DNA of 64,000 bases. Source: JBBDMC01 sp963775235 (GTDB taxonomy: Bacteria > Pseudomonadota > Alphaproteobacteria > Rhizobiales > Kaistiaceae). The position numbers were made by a program, and so were the translations under genes. The notes under the pieces were generated by a model that had not been told where the DNA came from, made no database searches, and saw only the letters and a program-made list of their open reading frames with translations. How positions within the stretch are numbered: position 1 is the stretch's first letter; every line of letters begins with the position of its first letter. The stretch lies in contig CAVZHY010000007.1 in NCBI GenBank assembly GCA_963775235.1, positions 186,001-250,000 on the forward strand, written 5' to 3'. Shown here piece by piece: positions 54,487-62,538 of this stretch.

Positions 54487-56160
54487 ATGGCCGAATACTA
54501 TGCGGTTCTGAGCAAAGCAGTCGGCAGCCTCGAGCTGAGCTCGATTGAGGCGCGGCGCGCCGTTTACGACAAGGCGCGCAACGCGCTCATCGGCCAACTG
54601 AAGGCCATCGACCCGCCATTGTCGACTTCCGAGATTTCACGACAGCGGCTCGAGCTGGAGGAGGCGATCCGCAGGGTCGAGCGCGAATCAGCCGACCGTG
54701 CGCCGGCTGCGCCCGCCGTTCGTGCCGACACTCCGCCACCGGTGACACCGCAGCAAGAAGCGTTCCGCCGCCCGATCAGAGAGGCGGAAAGCGGCGCTGC
54801 GGGAGGATCGCCGCCGCCACGGATGCGACCCCCGGCCCCGCCGCCCACGGCGCAAGAGCACGAAGACACGGAAGAGGACGATGAAGCCGCCCGCACGCCC
54901 GAGCGCGTTGAGCGTGTAACGCCACCGGTTAATCCGGCGCATCTCTCCTCGCGCGGGTACAGCGAGAGGGACATGCCCTCGCCGGAGCCGCGGCTTGCAC
55001 CCGAATACGGGTGGGAGGAGGACACAGCGGCACCGACACCGGCAGCCCGCTACCCCGAGGTTCAGTACGCCGAGGCGAGGGAACGTCTGTCGTCTGTTTC
55101 GGCTGGGCGTCGCCGGGCGGAGGCGGAAGACGACAACGCCGAGATGATGGAACGGGGCGCGCGACCATCGCGTCTGCCGATGCTTCTGCTGTTGCTGCTG
55201 ATCATCATCATGGCAGGCGGCCTTGCCGCGCTTGGCTGGTCGCAGCGCGGTGTCCTGATGGACCTCGTCGCTTCGTTCGATTCAGGGTCCACTCGGGCGC
55301 CGCCTGCGGCGACAGCGACCACCGCGACTGACGCAACAAACGACGACGCCTCGTCGGCAGGGAAGAATCCGGATCGCCTGTTGGCGCCGGGCGAAACGCC
55401 GCAGACCGGCGTTCGCGTTGTTGACATGGGGCCATCGGGCCAGGCGGCAGGTGACCAGGGTGCCCCCCAAGCGCCGGCGGTGGCACCGTCTCAACCCGCG
55501 ACGTCGATGGCGGCGGCGACCACGCCGCCCGCAGGCGGCGATGCCACCGGGGCGCAAACGGCGGTTCTGTTCGAGGAGCCGCTCGACAGCGCGGCCGCAG
55601 GGACCGGAGTGGTTGCGATCAACGGGTCGGTCACCTGGCGCTATGTCGCCGACAGCCCGGACGGCCCGGAAATCACCGGCAACATTGCGGTGCCCGAACG
55701 GCAGTTCAACGTCAAGTTGACCATCCGGCGCAACAACGATGCGAGTTTGCCTGCCAGCCATCTGGTCGAGGTGGTGGTCGATACGCCGGCCGACTTTCCC
55801 GGCAAAGGTATCAAAACCGTGCCGCGCCTGATCCTGAAGGATAGCGAGACGGCGACGCGCGGCCGACCGCTGATCGGCGCCACGGCTACCATCACCGAGG
55901 GATTCTTCTGGGTGGCGCTATCAGGCGTGGACGCCGACGAGAAGACGAACATGGCGCTGCTGCGCGACAACGGCTGGATCGATGTGCCGTTCGTTTATGA
56001 CAGCGGTCAGCGGGCGATCCTGACTATCGAAAAGGGGCCAACGGGCGAGCAGGTGTTCAAACAAGCTCTGGCCGCCTGGGGAGAGGACCCGGGTCCTCCG
56101 TCAGCACCGGCGCAGGATGTCCCTCCGCCGTCTCCGGCAACAGCCGCGCCGGCTCAGTAA
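54487..56160 (+). CDS. Large membrane protein of unknown function
   Basis: 557 residues. The N-terminal 65 (MAEYYAVLSKAVGSLELSSIEARRAVYDKARNALIGQLKAIDPPLSTSEISRQRLELEEAI) are a conserved helical unit seen in many alphaproteobacteria. A long Pro/Glu/Arg-rich disordered stretch (to about residue 225) leads to one membrane helix at 231-252 (LLLLLLIIIMAGGLAALGW), then an Ala/Thr/Pro linker and a beta-rich extracytoplasmic domain (about 360-540). The topology resembles a cytoplasmic sensor tethered to a periplasmic domain. It converges with the next unknown membrane gene. Function not assigned. Confidence 0.75.
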   Translation: MAEYYAVLSKAVGSLELSSIEARRAVYDKARNALIGQLKAIDPPLSTSEISRQRLELEEAIRRVERESADRAPAAPAVRADTPPPVTPQQEAFRRPIREAESGAAGGSPPPRMRPPAPPPTAQEHEDTEEDDEAARTPERVERVTPPVNPAHLSSRGYSERDMPSPEPRLAPEYGWEEDTAAPTPAARYPEVQYAEARERLSSVSAGRRRAEAEDDNAEMMERGARPSRLPMLLLLLLIIIMAGGLAALGWSQRGVLMDLVASFDSGSTRAPPAATATTATDATNDDASSAGKNPDRLLAPGETPQTGVRVVDMGPSGQAAGDQGAPQAPAVAPSQPATSMAAATTPPAGGDATGAQTAVLFEEPLDSAAAGTGVVAINGSVTWRYVADSPDGPEITGNIAVPERQFNVKLTIRRNNDASLPASHLVEVVVDTPADFPGKGIKTVPRLILKDSETATRGRPLIGATATITEGFFWVALSGVDADEKTNMALLRDNGWIDVPFVYDSGQRAILTIEKGPTGEQVFKQALAAWGEDPGPPSAPAQDVPPPSPATAAPAQ

Positions 56161-56933
56161 GCGGCGCCGGTGCTGACCGCGAGGCATCCGGAGGTGCCGG
56201 CGGGCAGGAGATAGAGGTTCTGTCGGCCGTTTGCGGTGGCATACGCCGCTGCGATCTGCCCGAAATCGAGTTCCGTGGTGAACCCCGGGAAACGTGCCTG
56301 CCGGACCTGCGTGCAGGGCTCGTCGAAATAGAGCGTCGTCTGGGAAGCAATGTCACACCGGCCGTCGGCAGTCGGCTGGGCGTAGAAGCTCGAAATACCG
56401 GAAATGCCGGTCGTCGGCTCGCGGGCGGCAATAGTGCCGGACACCATCTCCTCGTCCGGATGCTGCTGGCCGCGTTTGAGGTGATAGTTGTATGTGGTGT
56501 TGCGCGTCAGGTCATCAGCGGCCGACGCGATCGGGGCAAGACAGGTTGTGAGGCCCCATGCCTGCGCTTGCTTCCCGATGAGGTTGGACTCTGCTATCGC
56601 GACCGGGGGGACCGCGGGTTTGGAAGCGGAACCCGCCGGGGCGGGGCTGCTTGTTGCGAAGGACGCGCCGACGTTGCCTGTCCGGATGGCCGGCCACAGA
56701 TAGGCCCCTACCACGACCACAACCCCACCAAAGACGACCAGGGCCGCGCCGCGCAGGACCCGCCAGAGCGACCGGCTCTTGCTCTTGCGCGGGTAACGTC
56801 CATACCCGTAGTCGCGGTCTTCGTAGCCCCGCGCGCGCCGGCTTACAGGATCCTCATCGGGGTCATCATAGAGGGGCGACCGCACCTCTGGCGTGTAGTA
56901 GTCCGTTTCTGGCCGCGTGTCGTCCCTACTCAT
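56154..56933 (-). CDS. Single-span envelope protein of unknown function
   Basis: 259 residues: a charged, arginine- and tyrosine-rich cytoplasmic N-terminus (RARGYEDRDYGYGRYPRKSK), one membrane helix (VLRGAALVVFGGVVVVVGAYLW, about 59-82), and a periplasmic domain with a KRGQQHPDEEMVSGTIAAREP segment. It overlaps the end of the convergent large membrane gene by seven bases. Both show one-span topology, so a shared complex is conceivable. Unknown family. Confidence 0.65.
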   Translation of the reverse strand: MSRDDTRPETDYYTPEVRSPLYDDPDEDPVSRRARGYEDRDYGYGRYPRKSKSRSLWRVLRGAALVVFGGVVVVVGAYLWPAIRTGNVGASFATSSPAPAGSASKPAVPPVAIAESNLIGKQAQAWGLTTCLAPIASAADDLTRNTTYNYHLKRGQQHPDEEMVSGTIAAREPTTGISGISSFYAQPTADGRCDIASQTTLYFDEPCTQVRQARFPGFTTELDFGQIAAAYATANGRQNLYLLPAGTSGCLAVSTGAAY

Positions 56934-57102
56934 GAGTACCTCGCAGGTAGGCCGCCGAGGCACCAATCGTATGGTTTAGGACCGACGTCAATCCTCGGTC
57001 CGGGTCGGCAAACGGTAACGGCGGCTTTGCTGCAGCGCCTGGCCCCCGGCGGTTGGCAACCGGTCGGGTAACCGTCCCGCCGTCACCATGGTCTGAAGGT
57101 GA

Positions 57103-58008
57103 TCAGCCTGCGGCGGCCTCTGTATGGGCGCGTTCCTGCTCCTTGGCACCCTTCTGCACCGCCTTCTGCACCTTCTCGAAGGCGCGGACCTCGATCTGGC
57201 GCACCCGCTCGCGCGACACACCGAACTCGCCGGACAGTTCCTCAAGCGTGATCGGGTCTTCGGAAAGACGACGCGCCTCGAAAATGCGCCGCTCGCGGTC
57301 GTTGAGCACGCCGATGGCATCGGCCAGCAATTTGCGGCGGTTGTCGAGTTCCTCGGTCTCGACGAGCAACTCTTCCTGGTCGGGCGCGTCGTCGACCAGC
57401 CAGTCCTGCCATTCGCCGCCGGTCTCTCCGTCGGTCCGCAGCGGCGCGTTGAGCGATGCATCGCCGCCAAGCCGGCGGTTCATCGATACGACCTCGTCCT
57501 CGCTGACGCCGAGGCGGGTGGCGATCTCGTTTACCTGATCGGGGCGCAGGTCGCCTTCCTCAAGGGCCTGGATCTGGCCCTTGACCTTGCGCAGGTTGAA
57601 GAACAGCCGCTTCTGGTTCGCGGTGGTGCCCATCTTCACCAGGCTCCACGAGCGCAGGATGTACTCCTGGATCGACGCCCTGATCCACCACATGGCATAG
57701 GTGGCCAGGCGAAATCCCTTCTCCGGCTCGAAGCGCTTGACCGCCTGCATCAGGCCCACGTTGCCTTCGGAGATCACCTCGCCGATTGGCAGCCCGTAGC
57801 CCCGGTAGCCCATTGCAATCTTGGCAACCAGACGCAAATGGCTGGTCACCAGACGATGGGCGGCATCACGGTCGCCATGCTCCTTGTAGCGTTTGGCGAG
57901 CATGTATTCCTCGTCCGGCGCAAGCATGGGAAACTTGCGAATCTCGGCGAGATAACGCGCCAGGCCGGCCTCCCCGGCGGCGATTGCGGGTAAACTTACA
58001 CGGGCCAT
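57103..58008 (-). CDS. rpoH: RNA polymerase sigma-32 factor RpoH
   Basis: 301 residues, heat-shock sigma factor. Regions are complete: region 2 with FEPEKGFRLATYAMWWIRASIQEYIL and the RpoH-specific box NQKRLFFNLR at residues 131-140, then region 4 with EELSGEFGVSRERVRQIEVRAFEKVQ. ATG 58008 begins MARVSLPA. It would direct heat-shock transcription and is itself a substrate of FtsH, encoded 11 kb away. Upstream of it, between rluA and rpoH, an AT-rich TATATAT element at 58097-58103 may be its promoter. Confidence 0.95.
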   Translation of the reverse strand: MARVSLPAIAAGEAGLARYLAEIRKFPMLAPDEEYMLAKRYKEHGDRDAAHRLVTSHLRLVAKIAMGYRGYGLPIGEVISEGNVGLMQAVKRFEPEKGFRLATYAMWWIRASIQEYILRSWSLVKMGTTANQKRLFFNLRKVKGQIQALEEGDLRPDQVNEIATRLGVSEDEVVSMNRRLGGDASLNAPLRTDGETGGEWQDWLVDDAPDQEELLVETEELDNRRKLLADAIGVLNDRERRIFEARRLSEDPITLEELSGEFGVSRERVRQIEVRAFEKVQKAVQKGAKEQERAHTEAAAG

Positions 58009-58149
58009 ATATTCGCGCCCCTTCCTGTCAAAACCCCCGGCCAATTCCAGCGGGCTCATTACACCGCGTCCGACAAGCGGACCACGGGCAATTGGATATA
58101 TAGGTATGAATTTGCCAAAAGCACGCACAGCACCCCGCTCAATGTGTGG

Positions 58150-59148
58150 TTACATAGACCTGAGCGCCGCAACCAGTTCCGACATATCCGGGGGCAGGGG
58201 CACCTCGAAGTGTACTGCTTTTCCGGTAACGGGGTGAGTGAAACCAAGGAGAAATGCATGAAGCGCCTGCCGCGGGAAGCCTTGCGCCACGGACCGGGCG
58301 GGTTCCGGCAAAAGGGCGGCTTTGGTGGCAAAACCGGCGCCATAGGTGCGGTCTTCGATCACCGGGTGGCCGATGGCGGCGAGATGCACGCGGATCTGGT
58401 GGGTGCGTCCCGTCTCCAGCCGGCATTCGAGGAGCGCGGCAAGCCCGCCATCGCCAAAGCGCTCGGCGATCCGATAGCGGGTGACGGCATGGCGCCCGCC
58501 GGCGTGTTTCACCTCGATCTTCTCGCGGTTGCGAATGGAGCGGCCGAGAGACAGATCGATCGTCCCCTGCGGCCGGTCCGGAACGCCCCACACAAGCGCG
58601 CGGTAGGCGCGCTCCAGCGGGCCGGTCCGCCCATGATCGGCGAACTGGGCAGCGAGGCCACGGTGGGCGCGATCGGTCTTGGCAACCACCATCAACCCGG
58701 AAGTGTCCTTGTCGAGGCGATGCACGATGCCGGGCCGGGCGACCCCGCCGATTCCCGACAGGCTGGCGCCGCAATGAGCGATGAGGGCGTTGACCAGGGT
58801 ACCGGAGCGGGCGCCGGCGGCGGGATGCACGACCATGCCCGCCGGCTTGTCGATGACGATGAGGTCATCGTCCTCGTACACGACCGCGAGGGGGATCGCC
58901 TCCGCCGCAGGTGTGGCCGACTCTGGCGCCGGAAGGTCGACGACGATGCGTTCGCGAGGTTTGACCGGCCTTTTGGGCTCCACTATCGTTCGACTGCCGA
59001 TGGCGACGCGGCCGGCAAGTATGAGCTCCTTGGCGCGGTTGCGGCCAAGATCGGCGATCTCGCGGGCGAGCCAGGCGTCAAGGCGCGTGCCGGCGGCTTC
59101 GTCGGCGACCGTCAGTGCCACCTGCCGTGAACCGGCTTCGACGACCAT
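58150..59148 (-). CDS. RluA/RluD family pseudouridine synthase
   Basis: 332 residues. An N-terminal S4-like RNA-binding domain (RLDAWLAREIADLGRNRAKELILAGRV) precedes the catalytic domain with GIVHRLDKDTSGLMVVAKT, which carries the catalytic Asp, and LETGRTHQIRVHLAAIGHPV. RluD modifies 23S rRNA helix 69 (1911, 1915, 1917), RluC other sites; size and motifs fit RluD-type. Its ATG shares a CCATGG with the divergent neighbour. Confidence 0.9.
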   Translation of the reverse strand: MVVEAGSRQVALTVADEAAGTRLDAWLAREIADLGRNRAKELILAGRVAIGSRTIVEPKRPVKPRERIVVDLPAPESATPAAEAIPLAVVYEDDDLIVIDKPAGMVVHPAAGARSGTLVNALIAHCGASLSGIGGVARPGIVHRLDKDTSGLMVVAKTDRAHRGLAAQFADHGRTGPLERAYRALVWGVPDRPQGTIDLSLGRSIRNREKIEVKHAGGRHAVTRYRIAERFGDGGLAALLECRLETGRTHQIRVHLAAIGHPVIEDRTYGAGFATKAALLPEPARSVAQGFPRQALHAFLLGFTHPVTGKAVHFEVPLPPDMSELVAALRSM

Positions 59149-59527
59149 GGCCAATCCATCCCTCGACGCTGACGAAGAGCCGCTCGATCCGACACTACTG
59201 CGGGTCCAGGCCCAACTCCGGCGGTTGATGCTGGTATCGCTGTCGACGCTGGCGATCGGCATCCTGGCCGTATTCGCCGCGATCCTCTATCGGATTGCCA
59301 CCGCCAATTCCAGCACGGCCGTGGGCCATACGGTTGAGATTCCGGCAGGCGACTTGAACTTGCCAGCCGGCGCCCGCCTCATTGCCACGGCCCTTGACGG
59401 CAGCCGGCTCGCCTACACCTACGATGTCGGCGGCGACGGCACCCTCACGCTGATCGTCGATGTCAGATCCGGAGCGGTCATCGGCCGCGTCGAATTGGGC
59501 GCGGAGGCGCCAGCGGCCGGCCAGTAA
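59147..59527 (+). CDS. Small single-span membrane protein of unknown function
   Basis: 126 residues. The N-terminus (MANPSLDADEEPLDPTLLRVQAQLRRL) is charged, one hydrophobic helix follows (LMLVSLSTLAIGILAVFAAILYRIA, about 28-52), then a periplasmic beta-rich region with ATALDGSRLAYTYDVGGDGTLTLIVDVRSG. The start codon is embedded in CCATGG shared with rluA, so the two genes begin at the same spot in opposite directions. Co-directional with tRNA-Glu downstream. Function unknown. Confidence 0.75.
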   Translation: MANPSLDADEEPLDPTLLRVQAQLRRLMLVSLSTLAIGILAVFAAILYRIATANSSTAVGHTVEIPAGDLNLPAGARLIATALDGSRLAYTYDVGGDGTLTLIVDVRSGAVIGRVELGAEAPAAGQ

Positions 59528-59632
59528 TGGCGCCGCCAGCAGCGGCCGTTGCGGCGATCGCTGCGGTGTTCTTGCCAACGCCGCCGGTAGGCCGCTATAT
59601 CGTGGCTCGGCTGCCGCGCATGACCGCCTCAC

Positions 59633-59708
59633 GCTCCCTTCGTCTAGCGGTCCAGGACGTCGCCCTCTCACGGCGAAAACAGGGGTTCGAGTCCCCTAGG
59701 GAGCGCCA
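59633..59708 (+). tRNA. tRNA-Glu (anticodon CTC)
   Basis: 76 bases with encoded CCA. Acceptor GCTCCCT (59633-59639) pairs with AGGGAGC, discriminator G and CCA follow; the anticodon arm TCGCC-CTCTCAC-GGCGA gives anticodon CTC; the T arm is AGGGG-TTCGAGT-CCCCT. It decodes GAG. The region after it lacks core genes and has lower GC, so it may have served as an insertion site. Confidence 0.93.
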
Positions 59709-59793
59709 ATGATTTCAATCGTTTACTCTACCTGCTGACGCTTGGAAGCCGTTCGTACGGAACGGTCGCGTCCGAACAAGGGCGGTCGAAACT

Positions 59794-60725
59794 ATGACAA
59801 GTTCCCCAGCAAAGACGATTGCAACTTCGCGGCCCAACAAGCCACGAGAGCGAGATTGGAAGCCTCGATCTCCGTCGCTCCGAAGAGTGCGGGAGATTTG
59901 TCGGGGCCGCGAGATCGACGATAGGATGGCTGTTGAGCTCCACGAATACATCGGAGAGCTGACGCATTATTCCGGCAAGTTAGTGCAGGAGTTGTCTGCG
60001 CGGGGTCGAGTGGCAACAAGCCGCGCGTCACTCAGAAGACACCGAGAAAACATCGAGCGCACGATCCTGTTGCTTCGGCGGTACGGATTTCGTCGATTTG
60101 TTCCTGGGCGGGCGACCGGCTGGGAGATGATCGCGCCACACGGAGACCGGGCGCTGTCAATAGCTGCGATGCAAAACCTGTGGCATTTGCTGTCTCCCAG
60201 ATTTCTCGGTCGTGAGCTGCTAGACCTCGCGGCGACTGAGCCAGCCATGGCAGCTCGGAAATGACCACTACGTGCTCCGCCAGTGGCTCGCATTGTATGC
60301 CCTGTCGGACCGTCCACGCGACCTGTTGCCCGCCATCGCGAGCCTGCCCAACCCGGTGAGATTTCCGGTTTGGAGTGTCCGTGATCTGCTGCCCGCTCTG
60401 AAATCGATCGCCCCGGCCGACCTCTCGGCAATTTTGATCGGGCTGGTGCAACGCATGCCTGAGCTGCGAGCCCAGCACGAGTTTTGTGAGGCGACCTCGA
60501 TGCTACCGGTGCAGGAGATATTTTCCGTCCTCGAGGCCACAGTGGGTCCGCGGGGGGGCCGCCGATCTCAATGGTGCGGCGTGGGACTACACCGACAAAA
60601 TCGCCCACCAGCTTTCTGAGACGGGGCGGCAGTGGCGGAGTCAATCGGAATTTTTTTCAGTAGCTCCTTCTACAGACTATAATAGTTATGGAAACGCCGA
60701 TTGCAGCGGTTTTCGATGGCCGTAG
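59794..60725 (+). pseudogene. Unknown accessory gene, interrupted by two frameshifts
   Basis: Three overlapping frames give one continuous sense protein of about 309 residues: first MTSSPAKTIATSRPNKPRERD to LLDLAA, then from about 60230 LSQPWQLGNDHYVLRQWLALYALSDRPRDLL to EATVGPRG, then beyond the seven-G run at 60552-60558 ADLNGAAWDYTDKIAHQLSETG to a stop at 60723-60725. Both joins need one base removed. Basic N-terminus, alpha-helical middle, no recognised domain. It lies between tRNA-Glu and fic. Coding sense is judged only by eye. Confidence 0.45.
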
Positions 60726-60841
60726 AATTTTGGGCCGAAATTCGACTTTTGTGAATGATTTTCGACCGGACTGCTGTATAGTGTTTTTCGACTTTGGGCC
60801 GATCCATCTGGCCGTTTTCGATAAACATGAAGGATTTTCGA
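60678..60841 (+). promoter_or_regulatory. fic upstream region with iterated TTTTCGA motif
   Basis: An AT-richer tract holds a perfect TATAAT at 60678-60683 and five TTTTCGA copies starting at 60710, 60759, 60785, 60815 and 60835, three of them extending to TTTTCGAC; TTGGGCCGA occurs twice (60730-60738 and 60794-60802). The last copy touches the fic ribosome-binding site. Spacing is irregular (49, 26, 30 and 20 bases). Multiple operator copies for a regulator of fic, or remnants of a duplicated segment, are both possible. Confidence 0.5.
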
Positions 60842-60844
60842 CCG

Positions 60845-62386
60845 ATGGCGCTACCGCCGGACACACCGCTGACCTTCCAGGACTGGCTTGTTCCCAAGGG
60901 AACGCGGCTTGCCGGGTGGGCGGCGCTCGTCCACGGCCTTGGCCTTGCCGCCCCGGTCAGGGCGGCGAGCGCCGTCGCCGAAGGTCATATAAGAGGCAGC
61001 CAGCGCCGCGAGGATGGCTGGACGGTCTACGACAAACGGTACTGGCCGGGCGATACTATCGCAGACCACCTGAGCTTTGCCCTGCGGCACGAGCCGATTG
61101 ACCTGCTGATCCTCAAGCGGGCTTTCGATGCCATGGCGGCGCAGCAGCTGACCGCCTTCATCAAGGCCGCGCCGACCGGCACGCTCACCCGCCGGGCATG
61201 GTTCTTCTATGAGACTCTGACCGGGAAGACGCTCGACATTGCGGATGCCGAGCTGGTGACAGCCGCGGACGCGCTCGACCCGAAAGCGTATTTCACCGGC
61301 AAGCCGATTCTCTCCAAGCGGCACCGCGTGCGCGACAACCTGCTGGGCGACGGTACGTTCTGCCCCGTCATCCGCCGCACGCCGGCGCTGCAAGCTTTCA
61401 TGGATCGCGGTCTTGCCCAAAAGGCCGCTGAAACCGTCGGACGCACCGGCGGGCATCTGATCGCCCGCGCGGCAAGTTTCATGCTGCTCGCGGACAGCCG
61501 CGCCTCATTCGAGATCGAAGGCGAGCGTCCGCCGCGCAATCGTCTTGAGCGGTGGGGCCGCGCGGTCTTGCAGGCCGGAAAGAATCCGCTTTCGCTCGAC
61601 GAACTAAACCGCCTGCATGGCGTGCTGATTGAGGACACGCGCTTCATCAAGCCGGGCCTGCGCCCCGATGGCGTGTTCCTCGGCGAGCGCGACCACAATG
61701 GCGATCCGCTGCCGGAGTTCATCGGCGCGAGGCCCGACAACCTGACAGATCTTCTCAGCGGCTTGCTCGCTGCCAACAGGCGCATGGGCGACAGCGACCT
61801 CGACCCGATCCTGCAAGCGGCGGCGACCGTCTTCGGCTTCGTCTATGTCCACCCCTATCAGGACGGCAACGGGCGGCTGCATCGCTGCCTGATCCATCAT
61901 GTCCTTGCCGAACGCAAATTCGCGCCGCCGGGGATGGTGTTTCCCGTGTCCTCGGTCATGCTCGACCGGATCGATGACTACCGCGAAACGCTGCAAGGCC
62001 ATTCGGGGCCGCTGATGGAGTTCATCGACTGGCATCCGACGCCCGATCGCAATGTCGAGGTCACGAACGACACCGCCGATCTCTACCGCTATTTCGACTG
62101 CACGGCGGAAGCGGAGTTCTTGTATCGCTGCGTTGCCCGCACGGTCGAGCACGACCTGCCGCAGGAAATCGAGTTCCTGCGCCGCCAGGACGAAGCGCAG
62201 CGCCGTATCATGGAAATCGTGGATATGCCTGACCGTCTTGCGCAGAACCTCCTGATGTTCATGCGCCAGAACGGCGGCAAGCTGGGCAAGCGCCGCCGCG
62301 AAAGCGAGTTTGCGGCGCTCACCGACGACGAGGTGAAAAGCGTCGAAGCGATCTACGCCGACGTCCTTGCCGACAGCGAAAGCTGA
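60845..62386 (+). CDS. Fic family protein, class II (autoinhibited adenylyltransferase)
   Basis: 513 residues. The Fic motif HPYQDGNGRLHR is at 336-347 (catalytic His336; Tyr replaces the usual Phe). An inhibitory helix motif S/T-xxx-E-G/N is present before it as SFEIEG at 221-226, so this is a class II Fic protein that blocks its own AMP-transfer by Glu225. The N-terminal 200 residues (TLTFQDWLVPKGTRLAGWAALV) are a Fic-N-like domain, and a C-terminal winged-helix-like region follows. No separate antitoxin gene is needed. It probably adenylylates a protein target, unknown. Start ATG 60845 uses GAAGGA ten bases upstream. Iterated motifs precede it. Confidence 0.9.
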   Translation: MALPPDTPLTFQDWLVPKGTRLAGWAALVHGLGLAAPVRAASAVAEGHIRGSQRREDGWTVYDKRYWPGDTIADHLSFALRHEPIDLLILKRAFDAMAAQQLTAFIKAAPTGTLTRRAWFFYETLTGKTLDIADAELVTAADALDPKAYFTGKPILSKRHRVRDNLLGDGTFCPVIRRTPALQAFMDRGLAQKAAETVGRTGGHLIARAASFMLLADSRASFEIEGERPPRNRLERWGRAVLQAGKNPLSLDELNRLHGVLIEDTRFIKPGLRPDGVFLGERDHNGDPLPEFIGARPDNLTDLLSGLLAANRRMGDSDLDPILQAAATVFGFVYVHPYQDGNGRLHRCLIHHVLAERKFAPPGMVFPVSSVMLDRIDDYRETLQGHSGPLMEFIDWHPTPDRNVEVTNDTADLYRYFDCTAEAEFLYRCVARTVEHDLPQEIEFLRRQDEAQRRIMEIVDMPDRLAQNLLMFMRQNGGKLGKRRRESEFAALTDDEVKSVEAIYADVLADSES

Positions 62387-62538
62387 ACGCCGCAAGTTCG
62401 CCTGCGCGGCGCACAGCGCTCATATCCTCCCATTAGCCCTGACCTTCATCACGGGCATGCGCAGGGGCTCACCCGTGTCTTCGATGTTTCCGCCAGTGGC
62501 TGTCCAAACGCGGCCGAAAGCGCACGGGTCAGGCTCGC

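Noticed and set aside
60657..60897. Minus-strand small genes in the fic leader
   Set aside because: Short, overlapping the iterated motifs, without ribosome-binding sites; they look like shadows of low-complexity DNA.
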